Of a stretch of DNA of 64,000 nucleotides, positions 19,242 through 28,063 are shown piece by piece. Source of the stretch: Kitasatospora indigofera (GTDB taxonomy: Bacteria; Actinomycetota; Actinomycetes; Streptomycetales; Streptomycetaceae); assembly GCF_014655955.1 (NCBI RefSeq), contig NZ_BNBO01000037.1, positions 17,075 through 81,074 of the forward strand, given 5' to 3'. Each line of letters starts with the position of its first letter. Position 1 is the first letter of the stretch. Below the pieces are notes generated by a model. The model made no database searches. It worked only from the letters and a program-made list of their open reading frames with translations, and was not told where the DNA came from. The translations under genes and the position numbers were made by a program.

Positions 19242-20015
19242 TCAGTGGTGCAGGATCTTCGAAAGGAAGTCCTTGGCGCGGTCGCTGCGCGGGGCGGTGA
19301 AGAAGGCTTCGGGGGTGTTCTCCTCGACGATCCGGCCGTCCGCCATGAAGAGGACGCGGTTGGCCGCGGAGCGCGCGAAGCCCATCTCGTGGGTGACGAC
19401 GACCATCGTCATGCCGTCGGCGGCGAGATTGCGCATCACCTCCAGCACCTCGTTGATCATCTCCGGGTCGAGGGCCGAGGTCGGCTCGTCGAACAGCATG
19501 ACCTTGGGGTTCATCGCGAGGGCGCGGGCGATCGCCACCCGCTGCTGCTGCCCGCCGGACAGCTGGGCCGGGAGCTTGTCGGCCTGCGCGGCCACGCCGA
19601 CCCGCTCCAGCAGCTCGCGGGCCTTCGCCTCGGCCTGGGCGCGGGGCACCTTGCGCACCTTGACCTGGCCCAGCACCACGTTCTCCAGCACCGTCTTGTG
19701 CGCGAACAGGTTGAAGCTCTGGAACACCATGCCGACCTCGGCGCGCAGCCGGGCCAGCTCACGGCCCTCGGCGGGCAGCGGGCGGCCGTCGATGGTGATG
19801 GTGCCGGAGTCGACCGTCTCCAGGCGGTTGATGGTGCGGCACAGGGTCGACTTGCCGGAGCCGGACGGGCCGATCAGCACCACCACCTCGCCCTGCGCGA
19901 TCTCCAGGTTGATGTCCTGGAGCACGTGCAGGGCGCCGAAGTGCTTGTTCACGCCGTCCAGGACGACCAGCGGGGCCGCACCGGGGGCGAGGTCCTTGAC
20001 GATGCTCGTGCTCAT
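19242..20015 (-). CDS. gluA: glutamate ABC transporter ATP-binding protein GluA
   Basis: A 257-residue ABC ATPase. Walker A GPSGSGKST is near residue 49, the signature LSGGQQQR near 150, Walker B VMLFDEPTSALD near 175, and the H-loop THE follows. It is first in the gluABCD operon, with a GAGGGAG ribosome binding site upstream. A weak inverted repeat (CACTGA 19217-19222, TCAGTG 19242-19247) spans its stop codon. Expression is probably governed by the divergent GluR-GluK system. Confidence 0.94.
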   Translation of the reverse strand: MSTSIVKDLAPGAAPLVVLDGVNKHFGALHVLQDINLEIAQGEVVVLIGPSGSGKSTLCRTINRLETVDSGTITIDGRPLPAEGRELARLRAEVGMVFQSFNLFAHKTVLENVVLGQVKVRKVPRAQAEAKARELLERVGVAAQADKLPAQLSGGQQQRVAIARALAMNPKVMLFDEPTSALDPEMINEVLEVMRNLAADGMTMVVVTHEMGFARSAANRVLFMADGRIVEENTPEAFFTAPRSDRAKDFLSKILHH

Positions 20016-20084
20016 CGCGACGTGCTCCCTCGTGTCGGCCCTGGGGGGAACTCCCTTGGGCGGAAGTACTGATGATGCGCCGGC

Positions 20085-20100
20085 TGATGAAACGACGTCA
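20085..20100. promoter_or_regulatory. candidate GluR site 1 (16-nt inverted repeat)
   Basis: TGATGAAACGACGTCA: 5-bp half-sites TGATG / CGTCA separated by 6 nt, 70 nt upstream of gluA. It has the same layout as the copy at 20195-20210. Assignment to GluR is inferred from position. Confidence 0.5.
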
Positions 20101-20194
20101 GCGGTACGGGAAGGCCGCCGGAGTACGGCGGCCGGTACCGGGGGCCGGAAGCCGGCGGAGCTCGCGGCCCCCGGTGGGGCGACCTTAGAAGTGG

Positions 20195-20210
20195 TGACGA
20201 TGCCACGTCA
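20195..20210. promoter_or_regulatory. candidate GluR site 2 (16-nt inverted repeat)
   Basis: TGACGATGCCACGTCA: perfect 5-bp half-sites TGACG / CGTCA with a 6-nt spacer, midway in the 501-nt gluA-gluR gap. The rest of that gap shows no gene. Confidence 0.5.
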
Positions 20211-20516
20211 GCCGATCTGAGCGGAACTTGAGGATCACGATCCGGCCACACCACCACCACGCCGCCCCCGCCGGGCGGCCCGCGCACCCGCGGCGGCCCG
20301 CCCGCGCCGGGTGATCGAACGGGTACGGACCGTCCGCCCGGGTGTCCGCTCCGTGGCCGAGCGTGACCGAGCCTGGCGTCCGGCCGCCCCACTGGCCCAT
20401 ACTGCGCAGGACCGGGGTCCGTCCGGCCGACCGCCGGACCGGCGGGAAGCCCGCCGGGAGGGACCGGAGAACCGAGCGGGACGGCCGAGGGCCAGCCGGC
20501 GGGAAGGAGGAACACC

Positions 20517-21305
20517 ATGCGACTGCTCCTCGTCGAGGACGACGAACGGGTCGCGGCGGCACTGGTCGCGGTACTGGGCCGGCACGGCTTCCAGGTCAGG
20601 CATGCCCGCAGCGGGCACGAGGCCCTCGACGCGCTGGTGCCGGACGGCAACGAGCCCTACCGGGTGGTGCTGCTCGACCTCGGGCTGCCCGACCGCGACG
20701 GCTTCGAGGTCTGCAGCCGGATCCGGGCCGGCAGCGGCGTCCCGGTGATCATGGTGACCGCGCGGGCCGACATCCGCTCCCGGATCCACGGCCTCAACCT
20801 CGGCGCCGACGACTACGTCACCAAGCCGTACGACATGGGGGAGCTGCTCGCCCGCATCCACGCCGTGGCCCGTCGCGGCGCGGCACCCGCCGCGGCCGCC
20901 GTCGCGGTGGACGACGACGCCCTGCCCGCGCCCCGCGGGCCGCTGGAGTCGCGCGGCATCCGGATCGACCGCGAACGGCGCCGGGTCAGCGTCGACGGGC
21001 GCGACGTCCCCCTCACCCGCAAGGAGTTCGACCTGCTGGCCCTGCTCGCGCAGAGCCCCGGCGTGGTCTACCGGCGGGAACAGATCTTCAGCGAGGTCTG
21101 GCGCAGCGGCTGGGAGGGCAACGGCCGCACCCTGGAGGTGCACATCGGTTCGCTGCGCACCAAGCTCGCGCTGCCCGGCCTGGTCGAGGCCGTCCGCGGC
21201 GTCGGCTACCGCCTGATCCCGGAGTCCCCGGCCGCCGCCCCGGCGCCCGACGCCCGGCCGGCCGCACCCGCCACCGGGACGCCCCCGAACGCCCCGGAGC
21301 ACTGA
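20517..21305 (+). CDS. gluR: OmpR-family response regulator GluR
   Basis: A 262-residue two-component regulator. The receiver domain has the acidic pocket at Glu7-Asp8-Asp9, phospho-acceptor Asp54 (VVLLDLGLPD) and the conserved VTKPYD lysine. A winged-helix Trans_reg_C domain follows (LTRKEFDLLALLAQSPG ... VRGVGYRL). The Pro/Ala tail is unstructured. AAGGAGG lies 6 nt before the ATG. Position next to gluABCD and gluK matches the Streptomyces glutamate-sensing GluR-GluK pair, which controls the uptake operon (recalled from the literature). Confidence 0.9.
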   Translation: MRLLLVEDDERVAAALVAVLGRHGFQVRHARSGHEALDALVPDGNEPYRVVLLDLGLPDRDGFEVCSRIRAGSGVPVIMVTARADIRSRIHGLNLGADDYVTKPYDMGELLARIHAVARRGAAPAAAAVAVDDDALPAPRGPLESRGIRIDRERRRVSVDGRDVPLTRKEFDLLALLAQSPGVVYRREQIFSEVWRSGWEGNGRTLEVHIGSLRTKLALPGLVEAVRGVGYRLIPESPAAAPAPDARPAAPATGTPPNAPEH

Positions 21306-21311
21306 CGGCCC

Positions 21312-22748
21312 GTGCGCACCCGCCTGCTGGGCATCCTGCTCTCCCTGATGGCCTGCGTGCTGGCCGCCCTCGGGCTGCCGCTCGGGGCCGCCGTCGCCGC
21401 CGCCGAGCAGAGCCGGGTGGTGGTCGACCGGCTCGACGACGCGGCCCGGTTCGCCCAGGACCTGCCCGACCCGGCGCCGGCCGCCGCGGCCGCCGGCACC
21501 CCGCAGACGGCCACCGCCCAGGCCACCAGCGACACCAGCCGGCGGCACGCGCTGCGGGCCGAGGTCGCCCGCTACCACGAGCTGTACGGGGCCCGGATCG
21601 GCCTCTTCGCCCGCGACGGCAGCGCCATCGCGATCGCCCCGGCGGACTGGCAGGCGCCGACCACCGGATGGGGCGCCCAGGCCTTCCAGGAGGCCCTGGA
21701 CGGGCGGCGCAGCCACAACCCGCCGCAGGTCTGGCCGTGGACCCCGGACCGTACGCTCGCCGTCGCCGCCCCGGTGGTCCGGGACGGCGACGTGGTCGCG
21801 GTCGTGCTCACCGAGTCCCCGACCGGCCCGCTGCGCTCCCGGGTGCTGAACCGCTGGCTGTTCATCGGGGCCGGCGAGGCCGCCGCGATGATCGTCGCGG
21901 TGCTGCTGGCGATCCGGCTCACCGAGTGGGTGCTGCGCCCGGTGCGCACCCTGGACCGCGCCACCCACGACATCGCCACCGGGCGGATGAACGCCCGGGT
22001 CGCCCCCGGCGGCGGTCCGCCCGAGCTCCAGCGGCTGGCCGGCTCCTTCAACGAGATGGCGGACCACGTGGTGCTCGCCCTCGACCAGCAGAAGGCCTTC
22101 GTGGCGGACGCCTCGCACCAGCTGCGCAACCCGTTGGCGGCCCTGCTGCTGCGGGTCGAGCTGCTCGGGCTGGAGCTGCCGGACGGCCACGAGGAGGAGC
22201 TCGGCGGGGTCCGCGAGGAGGGGGTGCGGCTGGCCCGGGTGCTGGACGACCTGCTGGGGCTGGCCACCGCCGAGCACGCCCGGCCGGAGCCCGAGCCGAC
22301 CGACCTCACCGCGCTGGTGCTGGCCAGGATGGACGCCTGGCGGCCGGTCGCCGACCGGCGCGGCGTCGAGCTGGTCTGGGACGGCCCGCCGCTGGCCCTG
22401 GGGATGGCCGACCCGATCGGCTTCGGCAGCGCGCTGGACGCGGTGCTGGACAACGCGCTGAAGTTCTCGCCGCGCGGCGCCCCGGTGCGGCTGCTGGTGG
22501 CGGTGCGCCGCCGGGAGGTCGCGGTCACCGTGTACGACGCGGGCCCCGGCCTGACGGAGGAGGAGCTGGCCCGGGTCGGTGACCGCTTCTGGCGCAGCCC
22601 CCGCCACCAGAACGTGGACGGTTCGGGCCTCGGACTGTCGATCGCCCGCACCCTGCTGCTGGCCGGCGGCGGCGCGCTCTCCTTCGCGCCGGTCGAGCCG
22701 GCGGGCCTGGCGGTGACGCTCGCCGTCCCGCGCCGCTCCGGGGACTGA
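21312..22748 (+). CDS. gluK: sensor histidine kinase GluK
   Basis: A 478-residue membrane kinase. TM1 is about residues 4-30, an extracytoplasmic sensor region of about 150 residues is rich in Ala, and TM2 is about 183-205. A HAMP linker follows, then the H-box FVADASHQLRNPLAAL with phospho-His269. The catalytic domain has an N-box (LDAVLDNALKFSP), DAGPGL and GSGLGLSIA. GTG 21312 lies 6 nt after gluR, so they form one operon. The sensor region is thought to detect extracellular glutamate, directly or through a binding protein. Confidence 0.9.
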   Translation: MRTRLLGILLSLMACVLAALGLPLGAAVAAAEQSRVVVDRLDDAARFAQDLPDPAPAAAAAGTPQTATAQATSDTSRRHALRAEVARYHELYGARIGLFARDGSAIAIAPADWQAPTTGWGAQAFQEALDGRRSHNPPQVWPWTPDRTLAVAAPVVRDGDVVAVVLTESPTGPLRSRVLNRWLFIGAGEAAAMIVAVLLAIRLTEWVLRPVRTLDRATHDIATGRMNARVAPGGGPPELQRLAGSFNEMADHVVLALDQQKAFVADASHQLRNPLAALLLRVELLGLELPDGHEEELGGVREEGVRLARVLDDLLGLATAEHARPEPEPTDLTALVLARMDAWRPVADRRGVELVWDGPPLALGMADPIGFGSALDAVLDNALKFSPRGAPVRLLVAVRRREVAVTVYDAGPGLTEEELARVGDRFWRSPRHQNVDGSGLGLSIARTLLLAGGGALSFAPVEPAGLAVTLAVPRRSGD

Positions 22749-22808
22749 GCCGGCCGCGGGGGAGCGGGCGGGTCGCCGCGGGGCCGCCGGGGCCCGGCCG
22801 CGGTGCGG

Positions 22809-23828
22809 CTACGGCTTGACCGAGCGGTAGTACCGCCTGGCGCCCTCGTGCAGCGGCAGCGGATCGGTGTAGACGGCGGTGCGCAGGTCCACCAGCTGGG
22901 CGGCGTGCACCTGGGAGCCGATCCGGTCGCGGCTGTCGATCACCGCCCGGGTCATGCCCTGCACCAGGCCGGTGTCGACGTCGTCCCGGGTGACCAGCAG
23001 GTTGGGCACCGCCACGGTGGCCACCGGCTCGGTCGGCCCGGCCTTCGGATAGGTGTTGCTGGGGATGGTCGCGGCCCGGTAGGCGTCCGTCCCGCCGCCC
23101 TCCACCTGGTGGACGATCTCGGCGAGGTCGCCGAGCGGGACGAACTTGATCCGGAAGTGCTCCGACAGGTCGGTCAGCGCGCTGGTGGGCAGTCCGCCGG
23201 ACCAGAAGAAGGCGTCCAGCTTGCCGGCCTGCAGCTGGTCGGCGGCGTCCCCCACCCCGAGCATCGACGGCCGGATGTCCTTGTCCGGGTCCAGCGCGGC
23301 CGCCGCCAGCAGCCGCCTGGTCACCAGGTTGACCCCGGAGAGCGACTGGCCGACCCCCACCCGCAGGCCCTTGAGGTCGGCCGTGCGCTGCACCGGGGAG
23401 TCCGCGGGGACGACCAGCTGCAGGTAGTCGTCGTAGAGCCGGGCGATCGCCCGCAGCCGGTCCTTGCCCGGGCCCGAGTACTTCGCCACCGAGTCGGCGG
23501 TGGCGATCGCGAAGTCGTCCCGCCCGGAGGTCACCCGCTCCAGGTTGTCCAGCGAGCCCTGCGAATTGTCCAGCCGCAGCCGGACCCCGGGCATCGCGCC
23601 CGCCACGTGCTCCTGGAGCAGCTGGCCGTAGCGGTCGTACACCCCGCGCTGGACGCCGGTCGCGAAACCGGTCTCCCCGCGCGGGTAGCCCGGTGAACCG
23701 GTGGCGCTCAGCCACCAGCCGCCCAGCGCCGCCAGCACCAGCACCAGGGCCAGCACCACGCGCCACAGCCGGCTGCGGGCGGCCGCGCGGGCGGCGGCGC
23801 CGAGGCGGGCGGTGGGGGAGGCGGTCAT
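22809..23828 (-). CDS. TAXI-family solute-binding protein, orphan (no TRAP permease)
   Basis: A 339-residue protein of the TAXI branch of TRAP transporter binding proteins. An N-terminal membrane helix (about residues 22-42) without a lipobox anchors it outside the cell. Two periplasmic-binding lobes follow (DDFAIATADSVAKY, LKGLRVGVG, DAFFWSGGLPTSAL). ATG 23828 is preceded by CAGTAT 6 nt upstream, so the message may be leaderless. No TRAP membrane subunits occur in the window. It is convergent with gluK, 60 nt away. A TAXI protein of Thermus binds glutamate/glutamine (literature), so a role in glutamate sensing is plausible but unproven. Confidence 0.82.
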   Translation of the reverse strand: MTASPTARLGAAARAAARSRLWRVVLALVLVLAALGGWWLSATGSPGYPRGETGFATGVQRGVYDRYGQLLQEHVAGAMPGVRLRLDNSQGSLDNLERVTSGRDDFAIATADSVAKYSGPGKDRLRAIARLYDDYLQLVVPADSPVQRTADLKGLRVGVGQSLSGVNLVTRRLLAAAALDPDKDIRPSMLGVGDAADQLQAGKLDAFFWSGGLPTSALTDLSEHFRIKFVPLGDLAEIVHQVEGGGTDAYRAATIPSNTYPKAGPTEPVATVAVPNLLVTRDDVDTGLVQGMTRAVIDSRDRIGSQVHAAQLVDLRTAVYTDPLPLHEGARRYYRSVKP

Positions 23829-23982
23829 GGGGGGATACTGCCAGCCCGGCGGGGAGAACGGGAGGGGTCGCCCCGGTGAAGGGACCGAGTTGTGATGCCG
23901 GGCGGCCCCGGGCCGAGGTCCGGCGCCGGGGTGCGCGGGCGCCGGTCCGCACCGGCCAGGAAGGGGCCGCACGCCAAGCCCT

Positions 23983-23988
23983 TACCCT
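23983..23988 (+). promoter_or_regulatory. -10 element of a leaderless miaB promoter
   Basis: TACCCT ends 7 nt before the GTG at 23996, placing the transcription start at or next to the start codon. No clear -35 was identified. Confidence 0.5.
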
Positions 23989-23995
23989 GGTCTGT

Positions 23996-25492
23996 GTGAG
24001 CGGTGACAGCGGATTGAAGAGCTACAAGGTCGTCACGTACGGCTGCCAGATGAACGTCCACGACTCCGAGCGCCTGTCCGGGCTGCTGGAGGACGCGGGG
24101 TACGTGAAGGCCACCTCGGACGGGGATCCCGACCTGGTGGTCTTCAACACGTGCGCGGTGCGTGAGAACGCCGACAACAAGCTGTACGGCAACCTCGGCC
24201 AGCTGGCGCCCGCGAAGACCCGCCACAAGGGCATGCAGATCGCCGTCGGCGGCTGCCTCGCGCAGAAGGACCGCGACACCATCGTGCGCAAGGCGCCGTG
24301 GGTCGACGTGGTCTTCGGCACCCACAACATCGGGCACCTGCCGGCCCTGCTGGAGCGCGCCCGGATCGAGCAGCAGGCCCAGGTGGAGATCCTGGAGTCG
24401 CTGGAGACCTTCCCCTCCACGCTGCCGACCCGCCGGGAGTCCGCCTACGCCGCGTGGGTCGCCATCTCGGTCGGCTGCAACAACACCTGCACCTTCTGCA
24501 TCGTGCCCGCGCTGCGCGGCAAGGAGGAGGACCGCCGGCCCGGCGACGTCCTCGCCGAGATCGAGGCGCTGGTCGGCGAGGGTGTCATCGAGGTCACCCT
24601 GCTGGGCCAGAACGTCAACGCCTACGGGTCCGACCTGGGCGACCGCGAGGCCTTCTCCAAGCTGCTGCGCGCCGCCGGGCAGATCGAGGGCCTGGAGCGG
24701 ATCCGCTTCACCTCGCCGCACCCGCGCGACTTCACCGACGACGTGATCGCCGCGATGGCCGAGACCCCGAACGTGATGCACCAGCTGCACATGCCGCTGC
24801 AGTCCGGCTCGGACACCATGCTGAAGGCGATGCGCCGCTCGTACCGGCAGGAGCGGTTCCTCGGGATCATCCGCAAGGTGCGCGAGGCGATGCCGGACGC
24901 GGCCATCTCCACCGACATCATCGTGGGCTTCCCCGGCGAGACCGAGGAGGACTTCGAGCAGACCATGCACACGGTCCGCGAGGCGCGCTTCGCCAACGCC
25001 TTCACCTTCCAGTACTCCAAGCGCCCCGGGACCCCGGCCGCCGAGATGGACGGCCAGATTCCCAAGGCCGTGGTGCAGGAGCGCTACAACCGGCTGATCG
25101 CCCTCCAGGAGGAGATCTCCTGGGAGGAGAACAAGAAGCAGGTCGGCCGCACCCTGGAGATCCTGGTCGCCGAGGGCGAGGGCAAGAAGGACGACCGCAC
25201 CGACCGGCTCTCCGGCCGGGCGCCCGACAACCGGCTGGTGCACTTCACCCGGCCCGCCTCCCCGGTGCGCCCCGGCGACGTGGTGACGGTCGAGATCACC
25301 TACGCGGCGCCGCACCACCTGCTCGCCGAGGGCCCGACCCTGGTCGTCCGCCGCACCCGGGCGGGCGACGCCTGGGAGAAGCGCCAGGCCGCCCCGGCGG
25401 CCAAGCCCGCCGGAGTGCTGCTGGGCCTGCCCGGCATCGGCGCGCCCGCGCCGCTGGCCGCGGCCCCGGGCGGCGCCTGCTGCGGGGACTGA
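23996..25492 (+). CDS. miaB: tRNA-2-methylthio-N6-dimethylallyladenosine synthase MiaB
   Basis: A 498-residue radical-SAM methylthiotransferase that adds the ms2 group to i6A37 in tRNA. The N-terminal UPF0004 domain has cluster cysteines 17, 53 and 87. The radical-SAM CxxxCxxC motif is Cys161, Cys165, Cys168 (GCNNTCTFCIVP). A TRAM domain lies at about 400-465, and a Gly/Ala tail ends in two cysteines. GTG 23996 is chosen because the homology (LKSYKVVTYGCQMN) begins just after it; the longer upstream frame has no family similarity. miaA, which makes its substrate, lies 1.4 kb downstream. Confidence 0.95.
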   Translation: MSGDSGLKSYKVVTYGCQMNVHDSERLSGLLEDAGYVKATSDGDPDLVVFNTCAVRENADNKLYGNLGQLAPAKTRHKGMQIAVGGCLAQKDRDTIVRKAPWVDVVFGTHNIGHLPALLERARIEQQAQVEILESLETFPSTLPTRRESAYAAWVAISVGCNNTCTFCIVPALRGKEEDRRPGDVLAEIEALVGEGVIEVTLLGQNVNAYGSDLGDREAFSKLLRAAGQIEGLERIRFTSPHPRDFTDDVIAAMAETPNVMHQLHMPLQSGSDTMLKAMRRSYRQERFLGIIRKVREAMPDAAISTDIIVGFPGETEEDFEQTMHTVREARFANAFTFQYSKRPGTPAAEMDGQIPKAVVQERYNRLIALQEEISWEENKKQVGRTLEILVAEGEGKKDDRTDRLSGRAPDNRLVHFTRPASPVRPGDVVTVEITYAAPHHLLAEGPTLVVRRTRAGDAWEKRQAAPAAKPAGVLLGLPGIGAPAPLAAAPGGACCGD

Positions 25493-25568
25493 GCGGGCGG
25501 CTCGCCGGCGCGGCCGTTCTCCGGACGGGCAGCGCGCCGGGCGGGCACCGCACCGGACGGCATCGCGC

Positions 25569-25604
25569 CCGGCGGCCCGGCGGGTTCTCCCGCCGGGCCG
25601 CCGG
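25569..25604 (+). terminator. miaB terminator, 16-bp perfect stem
   Basis: Bases 25569-25584 pair perfectly with 25589-25604 around a TTCT loop, 77 nt after the miaB stop. Confidence 0.82.
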
Positions 25605-25658
25605 CGTACCGGCCCGGCGCCGTCGGCGGGACCTGCCCCGGCCCGGTGCCCGCCCGGA

Positions 25659-25664
25659 TAGAGT
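25659..25664 (+). promoter_or_regulatory. -10 element of a leaderless promoter
   Basis: TAGAGT ends 7 nt before the ATG at 25672 with no Shine-Dalgarno sequence between, the layout of a leaderless streptomycete gene. Confidence 0.6.
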
Positions 25665-25671
25665 GATCGGC

Positions 25672-26370
25672 ATGCTCGTAGCCGCCGCCGTGTGCCCCAG
25701 TCCGCCGCTGCTCGTGCCGGAGGTCGCCGCCGGTGCGGCGGCCGAGCTGGAGCCGCTGCGCGCGGCCTGCGCCGAGGCGATCGCGGAGCTGGTGGCGGCC
25801 GGGCCCGAGCTGGTCGTCGTGGTCGGCACCGGGCCCGAGCCCGAGGTGTGGACCGAGGGCGGGGCCGGCTCGTTCCGCCGGTACGGGGTCGCCCTCGCCG
25901 TCCGGCTGCCGTCCGGCGGTGTGGACGGCCCTGAACTCACCCCCGCGCTCACGGTCGGCGCCTGGCTGCTGGACCGGGCGGGCGTGGCCCTGCCGACGCA
26001 CGCCTGCGCCGTCCCGGCCGACTCGCCCGCCGAGCGGATGGCCGGCCTGGGCAAGGGCCTGGCCGGCCTCGCCGACCGGGTCGGGCTGCTGGTGATGGGG
26101 GACGGCAGCGCCTGCCGCTCGGTGAAGGCGCCGGGCTACTTCGACGAGCGCGCCGAGGACTACGACGCGGCCGTCGCGCGGGCCCTCGGCTCCGCCGACC
26201 TGGCCGCGCTGGCCGGGCTGGACGCCGGGCTCGGCGCCGAGCTGCAGGCCGACGGCCGGGCGCCCTGGCAGGTGCTGGCGGGCGCCGCCGAGGGCACCGC
26301 CCTGCGGGCCCGCCTCGGCTACCAGGACGCGCCGTACGGCGTCGGGTACTTCGTGGCCTCCTGGCGCTGA
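25672..26370 (+). CDS. class III extradiol dioxygenase-like protein, function unknown
   Basis: A 232-residue protein with the LigB/MEMO-like fold pattern: MLVAAAVCPSPPLLVPEVA at the start, then the VVVGTGPEPEVW stretch and VGLLVMGDGSA. Such folds bind Fe(II) in ring-cleaving dioxygenases, but in this conserved actinobacterial family the typical N-terminal HPP metal site reads CPSPP, so dioxygenase activity is doubtful. It sits between miaB and miaA, as in other streptomycetes. The mRNA is probably leaderless. Confidence 0.75.
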   Translation: MLVAAAVCPSPPLLVPEVAAGAAAELEPLRAACAEAIAELVAAGPELVVVVGTGPEPEVWTEGGAGSFRRYGVALAVRLPSGGVDGPELTPALTVGAWLLDRAGVALPTHACAVPADSPAERMAGLGKGLAGLADRVGLLVMGDGSACRSVKAPGYFDERAEDYDAAVARALGSADLAALAGLDAGLGAELQADGRAPWQVLAGAAEGTALRARLGYQDAPYGVGYFVASWR

Positions 26371-26403
26371 GGCCCCGGCCGCCGGCCGGACCGGGGAGCA
26401 GGT

Positions 26404-26661
26404 TCAGGCGACCGGCCCCTGGCCGTTGCCCACGGGGCCGCCGTCCGGGTGCGGCCGGTGGGCGAAGCCGTCCACCGCGTCCTTGGCCTTCGTCGTCCCG
26501 TGCTCGATCTTCTCGCTGTACTTGCCCTTGGTGACCTTGTCGATCGCCTCGCCGGCCTTGTCGACCGCGTGGTCGATCTGCTCGTTGTGCTTGCCGGTGA
26601 GTTCGCTGGCCTTCTCCTTGAGCTCCTCGGCCTTGCCCTTGAGGTTGTCCATCATGCCCAT
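26404..26661 (-). CDS. MT0933/Rv0909-type antitoxin-like small protein, orphan
   Basis: An 85-residue highly charged helical protein (MGMMDNLKGKAEELKEKASE ... DHAVDKAGEAIDKVTKGKY ... HGTTKAKDAV). This is the pattern of the MT0933-like antitoxin family and is also reminiscent of CsbD stress proteins. No toxin-like ORF lies on either side: the neighbours are the dioxygenase-like gene (convergent) and miaA (divergent). In streptomycetes such solitary genes are common, and antitoxin activity has not been shown for this locus. The C-terminus is Gly/Pro-rich. Confidence 0.72.
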   Translation of the reverse strand: MGMMDNLKGKAEELKEKASELTGKHNEQIDHAVDKAGEAIDKVTKGKYSEKIEHGTTKAKDAVDGFAHRPHPDGGPVGNGQGPVA

Positions 26662-26886
26662 GATGACGTCTCCCGTGTCGCGTCCGGCCGCTGCGGCCCG
26701 GAGGCCGGTCGTCCTTCTTCTTCACCCAACGCTGGCGCGCGCCGAGTCGTTCTCCGGCGCCCGCGGGTGCGGTGCCGGGCCGGTGCCGGCCGTGAAAACC
26801 ATCCGATACCGGTCATATCGTCTCGCGGACGGCCGCCTTCGGCAGCGGGCGGACCGGCGCGGCGGCGCTTTTGCGAGACTTGCAGG

Positions 26887-27825
26887 GTGAGCAGCTCCCT
26901 CCCCACCCCGCCCCGCGTCGTCTCGGTGGTCGGCGCGACCGCCGCCGGCAAGTCCGACCTGGCCGTCGCCCTCGCCCGCAGCCTCGGCGGCGAGGTGATC
27001 AACACCGACTCGATGCAGCTCTACCGGGGCATGGACATCGGCACCGCCAAGCTCACCGTCGAGGAACGCGGCGGCATCCCCCACCACCTGCTGGACGTCT
27101 GGGACGTCACCGAGGCCGCCAGCGTCGCCGAGTACCAGCGGCTGGCCCGCGCCGAGATCGACCGGCTGCTCGCGGACGGCCGCACCCCCGTGCTGGTCGG
27201 CGGCTCCGGGCTGTACGTCCGGGCGGCCGTCGACGAGATGGAGTTCCCCGGCACCGACCCGGAGGTCCGGGCCCGGCTGGAGGAGGAGCTGGCGGAGCTG
27301 GGCCCCGGCGCCCTGCACCTGCGGCTGGCCGGCCTCGACCCGGCCGCGGCGGCGGCGATCCTGCCGAGCAACGGACGGCGGATCGTCCGCGCCCTGGAGG
27401 TCATCGGGATCACCGGGCTGCCCTTCACCGCCAACCTGCCGAGCAACACCGCCGTCTACGACGCGGTGCAGATCGGCGTCGCCGTGCCGCGCCCCGAACT
27501 GGACGAGCGGATCGCCCTGCGGGTCGACCGGATGTGGCGGGCCGGCCTGCTGGACGAGGTCCGCACGCTGGAGAAGGCCGGCCTGCGCGAGGGCCGCACC
27601 GCCGCCCGGGCGCTCGGCTACCAGCAGGTCCTGGAGCACTTCGCCGGCGGGTGCACCGAGGAGGAGGCACGGGCCGAGACCGTCCGCGCGACCAAGCGCT
27701 TCGCCCGCCGCCAGGAGTCCTGGTTCCGGCGCGACGAGCGCATCCACTGGCTGGCCCGGCCGGCCGGCGCGGACCCGGCCGAGCTCCTCCAGCGCTCGCT
27801 GGATCTGATCGGACATCAGATCTGA
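26887..27825 (+). CDS. miaA: tRNA dimethylallyltransferase MiaA
   Basis: A 312-residue enzyme that transfers a dimethylallyl group to A37 of tRNAs reading U-starting codons, providing the substrate for MiaB. P-loop GATAAGKSDLAVALA is at about residues 16-30, DSMQLYRGMDIGTAK follows, then VGGSGLYVRA and the C-terminal TKRFARRQESWFRRD. GTG 26887 is used, consistent with the family N-terminus. The gene is divergent from the antitoxin-like gene. Confidence 0.95.
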   Translation: MSSSLPTPPRVVSVVGATAAGKSDLAVALARSLGGEVINTDSMQLYRGMDIGTAKLTVEERGGIPHHLLDVWDVTEAASVAEYQRLARAEIDRLLADGRTPVLVGGSGLYVRAAVDEMEFPGTDPEVRARLEEELAELGPGALHLRLAGLDPAAAAAILPSNGRRIVRALEVIGITGLPFTANLPSNTAVYDAVQIGVAVPRPELDERIALRVDRMWRAGLLDEVRTLEKAGLREGRTAARALGYQQVLEHFAGGCTEEEARAETVRATKRFARRQESWFRRDERIHWLARPAGADPAELLQRSLDLIGHQI

Positions 27826-28063
27826 GCCGTCCGACGGCGGTATCCGGCCACTCGGTGGTGCACCTGCGCGCGCAGGTTCCCGTGCAGGACGAACCGGCGG
27901 TTACAGGCGGATCACGTCATGGCCACGGATCACCCGAAGACCCCTCGGGACGCGCTGTCGGCCACCCGGGACATGCCATCATCAAAGCATTGGAGACCGG
28001 CCGCGCGGGCCGGTCGCACCGGCCGTGAGTCCGGACTCGTGTCGAACTGTCAGGGGAGGCCGC

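Noticed and set aside
26371..26886. Toxin gene partner for the antitoxin-like protein
   Set aside because: No plausible ORF with ribosome binding site on either strand; flanking genes are the dioxygenase-like gene and miaA.
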